A stretch of DNA of 64,000 bases from Pedobacter sp. Leaf170 (GTDB lineage Bacteria; Bacteroidota; Bacteroidia; Sphingobacteriales; Sphingobacteriaceae), in NCBI RefSeq assembly GCF_920984665.1, contig NZ_CAKLBP010000005.1, positions 248,001 to 312,000 of the forward strand. The letters are read 5' to 3'. Position 1 is the stretch's first letter. The number at the start of each line of letters is the position of its first letter. This document shows, in pieces, positions 48,570 through 56,999 of this stretch. Below the pieces are notes generated by a model. The model searched no databases, was not told where the DNA came from, and saw nothing but the letters and a program-made list of their open reading frames with translations. A program made the position numbers and the translations under genes.

Positions 48570-50945
48570 ATGCAAGAAATATCAGAGGTTATCATAGATA
48601 AAATACACCGATACTGGCAAGCCGTTAATTACCTTTCAGCTGGTCAAATCTATTTACAGGCAAATCCATTGTTGCGTCAACCGCTCACAGCCGAAGACAT
48701 CAAACCCAGATTACTTGGCCATTGGGGTACTTCCCCGGGCTTAAATCTGATATATGTCCATCTGAATAGGTTGATAAAAGATACGGATGCGGATATTCTA
48801 TATGTTTGCGGACCTGGGCATGGCGCTCCTGCAGTTGTGGCACATACTTATCTGGAAGGCACCTATACCGAATGCTTTCCGGAAGTAACCAGGGATGAGA
48901 AAGGAATGCTTAAGCTGTTCCGGCAGTTTTCTACACCAGGAGGAATACCAAGCCATGTAAGTGCCCATACCCCGGGATCAATCAATGAAGGGGGTGAGCT
49001 TGGCTATTCCTTAATGCATGCCTTTGGTGCGGTTTATGATAATCCAAATCTAATTGCCGCCTGCGTGATCGGCGACGGCGAGGCAGAAACAGGTCCCCTG
49101 GCAGCGAGCTGGAATTCAGTTGCTTTTCTGAATCCGGCAAGGGATGGCGCAGTATTGCCCATACTTCACTTAAACGGATACAAAATTGCCAGCCCCACCA
49201 TCTTTTCCAGAATGGATGATGCTGCATTAAGCGAACTTTTTAAAGGTTATGGATATGAGGCATTTTTTGTTGAAGGAGAACATACACATAATGTGCACAG
49301 ACAGATGTCTTCGACGCTGGATATCGTTTATGATAAAATCAGAAAGATACAGTATAATGCAAGGGCGGAGGGCATGATTCATCAACGAAAATGGCCACTC
49401 ATCATTTTAAGAACACCTAAAGGATGGACCGGACCTAAATCCTGGAACAACCTGCCTATTGAGGGCTCATTTCGTTCCCACCAGGTGCCGCTAGCCGGGG
49501 TTAAAGAAAATCCCGAAAAGTTACAAGCCCTGGAAGCCTGGATGCGGAGTTATGAGCCGGACACGCTTTTTGATGAGGATGGTGCATTATTAGCTGAATT
49601 GCAGGAGATCGCTCCATCAGGTGAGAAGAGAATGAGCGCAATTCCCTTCTCGAACGGTGGACTTTTGTTAAAAGAACTCATCTTACCAAACTTTAAATAC
49701 TATGGTATAAAAGTCGAACACCCCGGAACTGTTTTAGCGGAAAGCACCAGAAATTTAGGAAAGTTTCTGCGTGAAATATTTTCGATGAATGCGGAGAATA
49801 AAAATTTCAGGTTATTCTGCCCCGATGAAACGAATTCAAATAGACTCGAAGCAGTCTTCCAGGTTACAGACCGATGTTTCATGGAAAAAATAATTGACTC
49901 AGATGATAAGTTATCCCCCGATGGCCGGGTAATGGAAGTGTTGAGTGAACACCTATGTGAGGGATGGCTTGAAGGCTACCTGCTGACCGGGAGACATGGA
50001 CTTTTCCCTTGCTACGAGGCTTTTGTTACCATCATTGATTCGATGGTAAGCCAGCACGCCAAATGGCTAAAGACCACTCAGGAAGTGCCGTGGCGAAAAC
50101 CTATAGCCTCATTGAACTACCTTTTGACTTCACATGTCTGGAGGCAGGATAATAATGGCTATAGTCATCAGGGGCCAGGATTTATCGATACCGTCGTCAA
50201 TAAAAAAAGCAGCGTGATCAGGATTTATTTGCCACCTGATGCCAACACCCTTTTATCAGTAATGGATCACTGCCTGCGAAGTAAAAACTATGTAAATGTA
50301 GTTATCGCTGGCAAACAGCCGGAGCTTCAATGGCTCGGTATGGATGAGGCTATAGCACACTGTGAAAAGGGAGCATCGGTATGGCATTGGGCCGGAAATG
50401 AATCCGGAATCGCTGAAGTTATCCTGGCCTGCGCAGGGGATGTACCTACCCAGGAAACGATCGCTGCATCAGAACTTCTTCGCGAACACTTCCCCGAGCT
50501 TCAGCTAAGGGTAGTGAACGTGGTTGATTTGATGTCCCTATCGCCAAAGGCTTACCATACCCACGGGCTCAGCGAAGAATATTTCAATGACTTATTCACC
50601 AGCGCTGCCCCGGTAATCTTTGCCTTTCATGGGTATGTCCGGATTATCCATGATTTGGTTCATGGAAGACCTGATCCCTCGCGTTTCCATGTTAGAGGAT
50701 TTATGGAAGAAGGTACGACCACTACACCATTTGATATGGTGGTGCTCAATGAAATGAGTAGGTATCATTTGGCTATGGAAGCAGTCAAACACGTACCCAG
50801 GTTTCAGCAACAGGCTGATGAATTTATTCTTTTCTGTGAAGAAAGGTTGATGAAACATAAAGAATACATAAAACTTTACCTTGATGATTTGCCTGAGATC
50901 AGAAACTGGAAGTTTAAGGGCGTCAGAAAATCTATTTCGGTCTAG
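48570..50945 (+). CDS. Phosphoketolase (xylulose 5-phosphate/fructose 6-phosphate)
   Basis: A 791-aa thiamine-diphosphate enzyme that splits xylulose 5-phosphate or fructose 6-phosphate with phosphate to acetyl phosphate plus glyceraldehyde 3-phosphate or erythrose 4-phosphate. The family blocks are complete: [20 protein letters not shown], the [18 protein letters not shown] region, the TPP/Mg motif GDGEAETG at 168-175, and the C-terminal XFP domain (SRYHLAMEA). It gives acetyl phosphate, hence ATP, without oxygen. It also offers a direct outlet for the xylulose 5-phosphate made by xylBA in the left half. A BON gene follows after 18 bp. Confidence 0.96.
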   Translation: MQEISEVIIDKIHRYWQAVNYLSAGQIYLQANPLLRQPLTAEDIKPRLLGHWGTSPGLNLIYVHLNRLIKDTDADILYVCGPGHGAPAVVAHTYLEGTYTECFPEVTRDEKGMLKLFRQFSTPGGIPSHVSAHTPGSINEGGELGYSLMHAFGAVYDNPNLIAACVIGDGEAETGPLAASWNSVAFLNPARDGAVLPILHLNGYKIASPTIFSRMDDAALSELFKGYGYEAFFVEGEHTHNVHRQMSSTLDIVYDKIRKIQYNARAEGMIHQRKWPLIILRTPKGWTGPKSWNNLPIEGSFRSHQVPLAGVKENPEKLQALEAWMRSYEPDTLFDEDGALLAELQEIAPSGEKRMSAIPFSNGGLLLKELILPNFKYYGIKVEHPGTVLAESTRNLGKFLREIFSMNAENKNFRLFCPDETNSNRLEAVFQVTDRCFMEKIIDSDDKLSPDGRVMEVLSEHLCEGWLEGYLLTGRHGLFPCYEAFVTIIDSMVSQHAKWLKTTQEVPWRKPIASLNYLLTSHVWRQDNNGYSHQGPGFIDTVVNKKSSVIRIYLPPDANTLLSVMDHCLRSKNYVNVVIAGKQPELQWLGMDEAIAHCEKGASVWHWAGNESGIAEVILACAGDVPTQETIAASELLREHFPELQLRVVNVVDLMSLSPKAYHTHGLSEEYFNDLFTSAAPVIFAFHGYVRIIHDLVHGRPDPSRFHVRGFMEEGTTTTPFDMVVLNEMSRYHLAMEAVKHVPRFQQQADEFILFCEERLMKHKEYIKLYLDDLPEIRNWKFKGVRKSISV

Positions 50946-50963
50946 ACATTTAAGAAGAAAGAT

Positions 50964-51377
50964 ATGATGAATAGGAAAAGATTTAGCCCATTTATAATGG
51001 AAATCATTGCAAAAAACAAAGATAAAAAGTTGGAAGATGAAATCAGATCGGCAATCCTTGCTGATCCCTTGATCGATACCGACAAGTTAGATATTTCGAT
51101 AGCGGATGGCGTGGTAACCCTTTACGGGACGGTCGATACCTATGCCGAGAAACGGGCTGCGGAGCATGCCATTAAATCGATCAAGGGGGTTAAAGATTTA
51201 ATCCAAAAAGTCGAGGTCCGGTTTTCGTTTAATACCAATCTGGCCATTTACATGGGTAATAACCTTGTGCTGGACGGCAAGCATTCCTATACCAATGATG
51301 TTGATCACCTGCTCGGACGAAAAGGAAATAATTATCCGAAATTTCATTTTTCAGCCAGCAGTAATGAAATCTGGTGA
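50964..51377 (+). CDS. Small BON-domain protein
   Basis: A 137-aa protein with one BON domain (about residues 18-92: DEIRSAILADPLIDTDKLDI, VTLYGTVDTYAEKRAAEHAI, GVKDLIQKVEV). No signal peptide is visible, so a cytoplasmic location is likely. BON domains bind membranes or partner proteins; in stress clusters they often accompany USPs. It is 18 bp after the phosphoketolase gene and so co-transcribed. A second start MEIIAKNKD (12 codons in) is an alternative. Confidence 0.82.
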   Translation: MMNRKRFSPFIMEIIAKNKDKKLEDEIRSAILADPLIDTDKLDISIADGVVTLYGTVDTYAEKRAAEHAIKSIKGVKDLIQKVEVRFSFNTNLAIYMGNNLVLDGKHSYTNDVDHLLGRKGNNYPKFHFSASSNEIW

Positions 51378-51567
51378 AAGCGGACGTACTAAAAACCAAA
51401 GCCATAACAGGTTCATTCTATGGTATCTGCGGTTTATACGGACGTTGGTTCAATGGGTGTCCAGCCGCTATTTGTTTTTGGAGCTTTCCAGGCAAATGAC
51501 CCTATGGCCCTATCTGCCCATTGGTAATTTTATCAAAAATATTTTTTCCAATAGACGGAAGGCATAG
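51364..51567 (+). CDS. Possible small basic hydrophobic protein
   Basis: A 67-aa frame opening with ATG and overlapping the end of the BON gene by 14 bp. It is basic and aromatic (WYLRFIRTLVQWVSSRYLFL, NIFSNRRKA at the end), as a small membrane-associated protein would be. The overlap suggests translational coupling, but there is no recognised family. It could be chance. Confidence 0.3.
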   Translation: MKSGESGRTKNQSHNRFILWYLRFIRTLVQWVSSRYLFLELSRQMTLWPYLPIGNFIKNIFSNRRKA

Positions 51568-51633
51568 CGAGGAGAATTAGCGAGGCACCACGCTATGCGT
51601 GAAATAATTCGTATATTGAGATGGATGTAGCTT

Positions 51634-51654
51634 GCCAATAACTCATTTATTGGC
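51634..51654 (+). terminator. Short hairpin before the GT35-like gene
   Basis: GCCAATAA (51634-51641) pairs with TTATTGGC (51647-51654), loop of 5. The T tract is weak. It may end the phosphoketolase unit or lie in the leader of the next gene. Confidence 0.3.
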
Positions 51655-51679
51655 TTCTGCATAGCATATAAAAAACCTC

Positions 51680-53326
51680 ATGACCAGAACTGAAATTTTT
51701 GGGTATACCCCAGACACGGCATACCAGACAAGCGTGGCCTACTACTCTATGGAATTTGCCGTTGATCAATCCCTAAAGATTTATAGTGGGGGCTTAGGAT
51801 TTCTTTCCGGATCCCATCTTCGAAGTGCATTTGAATTGAAACAAAATCTTTTAGGCATTGGTATGCTGTGGAAATATGGTTATTATGACCAGGTACGGGA
51901 CCGCGATAGCCACATGATTCCTACATTCGTCCAGAAAGATTATTCGTTCCTTATCGATACAGGAATTGTTTTTTCGGTGCCCGTTCACAGTGCGGAGGTA
52001 AAGGTCAAAGCTTTTCTTTTGCCACCCGAAACTTTTGGTACAGCGCCCTTATTTTTGTTGAGTACCGATCTTGCAGAGAACGATGAAATAAGCAGAAGCA
52101 TTACCCACCGCCTGTATGATCCAAACGAAACCACCAGAATTGCGCAATCGATCATTTTGGGTATTGGTGGAGGAATGCTTCTCGATCACCTTAATCTGCA
52201 ACCTGACTATTATCATATGAATGAAGGCCATGCTGTAGCATTGAACTTTTACCTTTATTCAAAATACCAAAGCCTGGCAGAAATTAAAAAACGCATGGTC
52301 TTTACCACCCATACCCCGGAGCTTGCAGGTAATGAAGAACATGACTTCTCACTTTTAAAAGAGATGTCTTTCTTTTACCATTTACAGGATCATGAGGTAA
52401 AATTTTTGCTTGGACTTGAAGGAGATAAATTCAACTATACACTCGCTGCATTGAAGTTTTCAGGTAAAGCAAACGGGGTATCCAAACTACATGGAATCGT
52501 TGCCCGCGAAATGTGGGGAGGCTATGATGGAATTTGTGAAATCATTTCCATTACAAATGCCCAGAACCAAAAATACTGGCAGGATGAAATCTTGGCCCAA
52601 AGCCTAACCCAACATCAGCAGCAGGAGTTCTTCGCCAGGAAAAAGGAACTTAAATCAAACCTTTTTAAAGAGGTAGCGGACCAGACCGGAAAACTGTTTA
52701 ATCGAGATGTGATGACGCTGGTCTGGGCACGGCGCTTCGCCGGATATAAAAGAGCGGATCTGATTATGCGTGACTGGAAACGCTTTGAGAACCTGCTGAC
52801 CCATTCCAAATACCCAATACAAATTATTTGGGCAGGAAAACCTTATCCCGAAGATGCAGGAGCCAATCAAATATTCAATTCCATTATAGACCGAACCAGG
52901 TCGTTACCGAATTGCGCCATATTGGTGGGATATGAACTCGGTCTGTCTTCACTTTTAAAAAATGGGGCCGATGTCTGGCTGAATAACCCAAAGATGTACC
53001 GCGAAGCTTCCGGCACAAGCGGGATGACAGCCGCAATGAACGGGACAATCAATCTTTCTATACCAGATGGCTGGATCCCTGAGTTTGCCAAAGACGGCGA
53101 AAACTGTTTTCTTATTCAGCCTGCTGATCATTTATTATCCGATGATCAGAAAGATGAGATCGAGAATTCAAACTTGTTGGAGGTGCTTGAGGGAAAAGTA
53201 TTACCTGCTTATTACGATGATTCATCAAAGTGGTTTGAAATTGTCAAAAAGGGTTTTGAGGATGTGATTCCTGATTTCGAATCATCACGTATGGCAAAAA
53301 CATACTATAAAGAGCTGTATAGCTGA
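51680..53326 (+). CDS. Alpha-glucan phosphorylase-like GT35 protein lacking the PLP lysine
   Basis: A 548-aa cytoplasmic protein of the short alpha-glucan phosphorylase family. Typical blocks are YSMEFAVDQSLKIYSGGLGFLSGSHL, HMNEGHAV, TTHTPELAGNEEHDF, VWARRFAGYKR and REASGTSGM. In known GT35 phosphorylases the stretch after GTSGM/GTGNM starts with the lysine that holds pyridoxal phosphate. Here the residue is T450 (codon ACA), so no Schiff base can form there. The protein may be a clade with a different mechanism, such as a GT-B glucosyltransferase, or a regulatory protein. The position between phosphoketolase and USP3 suggests glycogen use in energy stress. Confidence 0.82.
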   Translation: MTRTEIFGYTPDTAYQTSVAYYSMEFAVDQSLKIYSGGLGFLSGSHLRSAFELKQNLLGIGMLWKYGYYDQVRDRDSHMIPTFVQKDYSFLIDTGIVFSVPVHSAEVKVKAFLLPPETFGTAPLFLLSTDLAENDEISRSITHRLYDPNETTRIAQSIILGIGGGMLLDHLNLQPDYYHMNEGHAVALNFYLYSKYQSLAEIKKRMVFTTHTPELAGNEEHDFSLLKEMSFFYHLQDHEVKFLLGLEGDKFNYTLAALKFSGKANGVSKLHGIVAREMWGGYDGICEIISITNAQNQKYWQDEILAQSLTQHQQQEFFARKKELKSNLFKEVADQTGKLFNRDVMTLVWARRFAGYKRADLIMRDWKRFENLLTHSKYPIQIIWAGKPYPEDAGANQIFNSIIDRTRSLPNCAILVGYELGLSSLLKNGADVWLNNPKMYREASGTSGMTAAMNGTINLSIPDGWIPEFAKDGENCFLIQPADHLLSDDQKDEIENSNLLEVLEGKVLPAYYDDSSKWFEIVKKGFEDVIPDFESSRMAKTYYKELYS

Positions 53327-53422
53327 AACAATTTTTTAGTGGTGAAATAATGATCTAAGCATAATATATTGGTGGTCATGATAGTAATAATCTTATGTCA
53401 TGACCAACCGCACCGGTTAGGG

Positions 53423-53434
53423 TGACTGCCGTCA
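53423..53434. promoter_or_regulatory. Crp/FNR-type dyad upstream of USP3
   Basis: TGACTGCCGTCA lies 61 bp before the USP3 start. Degenerate copies TGACCAACCGCA (53401-53412) and TGATAGTAATAA (53379-53390) continue the 22-bp period upstream. Confidence 0.58.
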
Positions 53435-53495
53435 TTTCGTTTGATTTGTCCTATGCCGACCTTTAGGGTCTACATAGTGCTTAAATCCAAAACAA

Positions 53496-54326
53496 ATGAA
53501 ATCCATTGTCATCATTAATGATCAAAGTCCGGAATCTGAACATGCCGCCGTATTTGCCCTGGTTATGGCACAGCGTTTAGGGGTTAACATGATTCTGGCA
53601 AACCTACCGCTACTGAAATTAACCACAGCGGAGTATGGATGGACCAATACGATCACAGAGGTTGATCAATCAACAGCAGTCGATTCGAAACTAATGAAGA
53701 ACCTTCTGGAAAGAAAAATGTTGCATCCCGGATTCAAACCTTTGATCCAGGAAAAGAATTTTTCATGCGAGACCGATGACCTGCTCAAATTGACAAGTGA
53801 GAACGAAATCATAATGGTCATTAAGGGCCTGGATGAATTTCTGCCACATGCGCTGCTCAATGTAAATCTTGCCATTAATAATCTTCTTCACAAACTTCAT
53901 GTACCTCTTCTCATTATCCCATCCTCATGGTCTGAGAATGAAATTCAGCGTATGGTTTACCTTACCGACTTACGTTTTTGTGGCATTCCAACGATGAAAT
54001 TTCTCGCGCATCTCGCTACCTGTTGGGATGCTAATCTGGTGATCGCACACTCTTCAGCCAGTGGTATGCCTGAAATGGAAAGCCATCAGGCAGAGGAAGT
54101 ATTTAACGAGGAGATCAGTTTGAACATATGCTATAAAAAGCTATACCTAAATATCATGGATCAAAGCAAATCCATTGATACGCTAGAAGTCGTAGTCGGC
54201 GAGATGAATGCCGACCTTCTGGTAATGGTAGATCAGCATTTCCATTTCAACTTTTTAACCCAGCAGTATTTCAAAGACAAATGTTCCCTGTATAATCCTG
54301 TTCCAATATTAATCTTCCCTTCATAA
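53496..54326 (+). CDS. Universal stress protein-like, divergent (USP3)
   Basis: A 276-aa cytoplasmic protein with two UspA-like folds, less conserved than USP1 and USP2 (start MKSIVIINDQSPESEHA, second half from IQRMVYLTDLRFCG). The same strand pattern and a VPLLIIPSSW linker between domains support the assignment. It is followed 18 bp later by a small helical protein gene, and a Crp/FNR-type dyad precedes it. It lacks a clear ATP-binding GxxGx9G(S/T), so it may be a non-nucleotide-binding member. Confidence 0.8.
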   Translation: MKSIVIINDQSPESEHAAVFALVMAQRLGVNMILANLPLLKLTTAEYGWTNTITEVDQSTAVDSKLMKNLLERKMLHPGFKPLIQEKNFSCETDDLLKLTSENEIIMVIKGLDEFLPHALLNVNLAINNLLHKLHVPLLIIPSSWSENEIQRMVYLTDLRFCGIPTMKFLAHLATCWDANLVIAHSSASGMPEMESHQAEEVFNEEISLNICYKKLYLNIMDQSKSIDTLEVVVGEMNADLLVMVDQHFHFNFLTQQYFKDKCSLYNPVPILIFPS

Positions 54327-54344
54327 TTTATTATCGCAAAAGAC

Positions 54345-54773
54345 ATGAATACTACAAACACAATTGACCCCGCTTATATCCAGTATCACGCTGTTGCCAG
54401 ACATTGGGCTTCGGATATCGATTTTTTTAAAATAGAAATTGTTTTCCTTCATCATTTGCTTGATGATCATTTCATGCTGCTCTCCGGTCCGGACTATATT
54501 GATGGCTTAAAAGGTATTGGAAAAAAGTTCCTGCAAATTGAAAAAGATAAATACCAGGCCGATACAAATTTGATGGACTATATCAAAATACTGGAGGGCC
54601 AGACGGAAAATCTGGTGGATGGTCATGGAGAACTTCTGGCCATTAAACATAAGCAGATGGAACATACGATGGTTCACTTGAACGCCACTTACAGGACGCT
54701 TAAAAAAGAACTCTTTGCGCTCGTTATTGCATTGATTCAGGATAGGAAACGCCAGGGTTTACCGGCAGCTTAA
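54345..54773 (+). CDS. Small histidine-rich helical protein of unknown function
   Basis: A 142-aa cytoplasmic protein predicted by eye to be mainly helical, with clusters of His, Asp and Glu (FLHHLLDDHF, DGHGEL, KHKQMEHTMVHL). This resembles metal-binding four-helix bundles, but the ligand order does not match the hemerythrin pattern, so I do not assign it. It is 18 bp after USP3 and in the same transcript, which ties it to the stress regulon. Its conserved-looking composition suggests a real gene. Confidence 0.72.
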   Translation: MNTTNTIDPAYIQYHAVARHWASDIDFFKIEIVFLHHLLDDHFMLLSGPDYIDGLKGIGKKFLQIEKDKYQADTNLMDYIKILEGQTENLVDGHGELLAIKHKQMEHTMVHLNATYRTLKKELFALVIALIQDRKRQGLPAA

Positions 54774-54777
54774 GCTG

Positions 54778-54813
54778 ATGATAAAGGTCAGCCAATCAGC
54801 CGACCTTTATCAT
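54778..54813. promoter_or_regulatory. Perfect hairpin: terminator or paired regulatory dyads
   Basis: A 12-bp perfect stem (54778-54789 with 54802-54813) around a 12-nt loop lies just after the stop of the helical-protein gene. It contains TGATAAAGGTCA (54779-54790), which fits the island's dyad, and CGACCTTTATCA (54801-54812) exactly 22 bp away. It could terminate the USP3 unit, regulate the next gene, or both. The T tract is poor. Confidence 0.5.
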
Positions 54814-54920
54814 TTTGCGGCCCATGAATTAAGATGACTTTTGATACCAATAGTTTTGAAATAATAATTCTTCACCGGAATAAGGTAATTCAGAATCCAC
54901 ACCATAAGCAACCCATTAAC

Positions 54921-56438
54921 ATGAAAAATCAATCAATGGTTCAGACCCAGATAAAATGGCCGAAACTTATATTTATCTTTTGGCTGTTTTGCCTATTCTT
55001 GCATGCATCGATTAATGCATTTGGCCAGAATCCAGTTATCTCTTTTACAAAAGAAGGAGAGAAGACTCATGAAATGATGTCGCAAGAAACCAAAAGGCAA
55101 CTTCTGGAATGTAAGAACATGCTGAATTTTCCAGAATCGGTTGAGCGTTTTTATGCCGGCAAATCCTACCAGTTAGCCTGGGTAGCCAAATCAAATCATA
55201 ACAGGCAGCTGGCGCCCGCGATGTTGATCCTGGATTGTGTAAAGCAATATGGATTGACCAGAGATAACTTTCACGGCAACAATCTGCTTTACAAGCAGAT
55301 CGAGATATTTGCCCAGGAGCCTGAAATGCTTAGTGGCTCGCAACGCGCCATTTTCGATGTCTTAATGACTGATGCCATGCTGACTTTCATGAATTATCTC
55401 CACTACGGACAATTCAATGCTAGCCTTACTCCCTTAGTTGTTGATCAGGGTAAGTTAGGAGACTTCAATGCTGTGGATAAACTCTACACATTAATGGAAA
55501 GCAAGGACTTTTACAATGATATTGCCAGCGTGCAACCCTTGTCAAAAGAATATGATGAATTGCAAAAATATATGCACCTGGTTCGCGGCCAATATTTAGA
55601 GGATAGCTATGAGTTTCCCGAGAAAAGTGTTCGCAAAATGACCATAAATATGGAACGCTTACGCTGGAGTGACGCAAAACCCGGGCCAGCATTGAGTATT
55701 AACATCCCGGCGCAAACGGCTAAACTTCATATATTACACTCAGTGAAGGAATTTAAGGTAATTGTGGGTAAGCCATCCTCTCCAACACCAACATTAATAA
55801 GCAGAATTACCCATTTTACTACCGCCCCTGAATGGAAAGTGCCTTATAATATATTTGTTAATGAATTATTACCCAAAGCAATCCGGGACAGAGACTATCT
55901 CGAAAATAATCACTTTGCTATCTATGATGCTAAAGGGAACTACATCAACATCAACCAGAAGAAATTGGCCTATATCAAAGCCCATCCGAAAAGTTATTCG
56001 GCGAGACAAGCTTCGGGATGTGAAAATGCCATGGGCAGACTGGTATTCCGGTTCCAGAATCCATATCAGGTATTCCTGCATGATACCCCGCAACCCAAAT
56101 TGTTCCTTTCTAAAAATAGGGCATTGAGCCACGGGTGTATTAGGGTAGAAAATATTGAAACCCTCGCTGCAATGATTCTAACGGCAGATGATAGCAGGAG
56201 TAAAATACCAATGATGCGCAAAGCCATTGCCGGCTATCAAAAGAAAAATTTTGTCCTCATAACACCTTTACCCATATCAGTTGACTACATCACTTGTGTC
56301 ATGAGTGATAGCCAATTGGTCATCTTTGAAGATATATATGCGCAAGACCGGGCGCTGGAAATGGCCATGTATGGTTATGAACGCCTGCTTGCTTCTGATC
56401 TAAAGATTTCTTTAAAAGCAGTCAGTATTTTACCCTAA
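54921..56438 (+). CDS. L,D-transpeptidase, YcbB (LdtD)-like
   Basis: A 505-aa exported enzyme that forms 3-3 (meso-DAP to meso-DAP) peptidoglycan cross-links. I choose the ATG at 54921 because a signal sequence starts there (hydrophobic core FIFWLFCLFLHA, cleavage near AFGQ); an ATG 29 codons earlier adds a non-signal extension. The N-terminal half is the scaffold region of YcbB-type proteins. The YkuD domain has the catalytic motif SHGCIRV with C406 and an upstream conserved His (FLHDTPQ). 3-3 cross-links strengthen walls in stationary or stressed cells, which suits the regulon. Confidence 0.9.
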   Translation: MKNQSMVQTQIKWPKLIFIFWLFCLFLHASINAFGQNPVISFTKEGEKTHEMMSQETKRQLLECKNMLNFPESVERFYAGKSYQLAWVAKSNHNRQLAPAMLILDCVKQYGLTRDNFHGNNLLYKQIEIFAQEPEMLSGSQRAIFDVLMTDAMLTFMNYLHYGQFNASLTPLVVDQGKLGDFNAVDKLYTLMESKDFYNDIASVQPLSKEYDELQKYMHLVRGQYLEDSYEFPEKSVRKMTINMERLRWSDAKPGPALSINIPAQTAKLHILHSVKEFKVIVGKPSSPTPTLISRITHFTTAPEWKVPYNIFVNELLPKAIRDRDYLENNHFAIYDAKGNYININQKKLAYIKAHPKSYSARQASGCENAMGRLVFRFQNPYQVFLHDTPQPKLFLSKNRALSHGCIRVENIETLAAMILTADDSRSKIPMMRKAIAGYQKKNFVLITPLPISVDYITCVMSDSQLVIFEDIYAQDRALEMAMYGYERLLASDLKISLKAVSILP

Positions 56439-56834
56439 TTAGATTGCGCCTTCATCAGCTGACCATTCTGAGCTAAAACTCCCCAGGCGTTGATGGTACA
56501 TTTCATCTCCGCTATGCTGGGTGAATTCGATATTCAGTTGTCCTGTTTCCAGCCCCAGAACTTCATTGCACATCTCAATAAGCGCCCTTGATAGTACGGT
56601 TCGCACATGCGCATCACGACCCTGGCGGATATCGCACATCAGGATTGCCGCAGGCATCGGCTCATGATTACCGCATCTCCAGATTCCACCTTCACCCAGT
56701 TCACGGATGCTCACTGTAATCCTGTTCGCGTCAGCCTTCATAATTTTAGCATAGGTTTCGCCTATCCGCTTCGCTAGGAGTTTCTTTGTGGCGTACGGAT
56801 AAGTCCTAATCACTTCAAGTTGCAAATAAGGCAT
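56439..56834 (-). CDS. Tautomerase superfamily protein (4-OT-like)
   Basis: I choose the ATG at 56834, which gives MPYLQLEV: Pro directly after Met is the catalytic N-terminal proline of the tautomerase family. The longer open frame upstream adds 32 residues that would bury it. The 131-aa product is about twice a 4-OT subunit, as in the fused cis-CaaD-like or MIF-like members. Likely a small-molecule tautomerase with unknown substrate. It is convergent with the L,D-transpeptidase gene (stops abut) and divergent from fumC, sharing the dyad region. Confidence 0.75.
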   Translation of the reverse strand: MPYLQLEVIRTYPYATKKLLAKRIGETYAKIMKADANRITVSIRELGEGGIWRCGNHEPMPAAILMCDIRQGRDAHVRTVLSRALIEMCNEVLGLETGQLNIEFTQHSGDEMYHQRLGSFSSEWSADEGAI

Positions 56835-56911
56835 AGTTATAATGTTTATAATGATTAAACCTGCATTGGTTAGATCATTACAAAGTAGGGTGATAGGTAG
56901 CGTTTTCTTGC

Positions 56912-56923
56912 TGATGGACATCA
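56912..56923. promoter_or_regulatory. Crp/FNR-type dyad upstream of fumC, site 1
   Basis: TGATGGACATCA is the first of a tandem pair exactly 22 bp apart. It lies 77 bp before the fumC start and 78 bp before the divergent tautomerase start. Confidence 0.62.
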
Positions 56924-56933
56924 CCATCAAGCT

Positions 56934-56945
56934 TGATTGACATCA
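56934..56945. promoter_or_regulatory. Crp/FNR-type dyad upstream of fumC, site 2
   Basis: TGATTGACATCA, extended TTGATTGACATCAT, matches the E. coli FNR consensus TTGAT-N4-ATCAA at nine of ten positions. It lies 54 bp before the fumC start. Confidence 0.66.
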
Positions 56946-56999
56946 TGGTATGCGGCGGAAAAGCTAAGCATCTTTACATCAATCCTAATTCAATCAGAT

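Noticed and set aside
48416..48601. 61-codon frame overlapping the phosphoketolase start
   Set aside because: No ATG start of its own, overlaps a sure gene and has no protein-like pattern.
53373..53406. Inverted repeat TGGTCATGA ... TCATGACCA with 16-bp spacing before USP3
   Set aside because: Striking at first, but the spacing does not match known dimer sites. The region is better explained by 22-bp spaced TGA elements leading to the dyad at 53423.
56835..56930. N-terminal extension of the tautomerase
   Set aside because: It would hide the catalytic N-terminal proline; the ATG at 56834 gives Met-Pro.
38466..56949. Recurrent CCATGAT/ATCATGG octamer in island intergenic regions (38467, 41066, 41230, 48373, 56942)
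   Set aside because: At 41244, 48376 and 56934 it overlaps or adjoins the TGA-N6-TCA dyads, but alone it lacks symmetry, so I prefer the dyad model.
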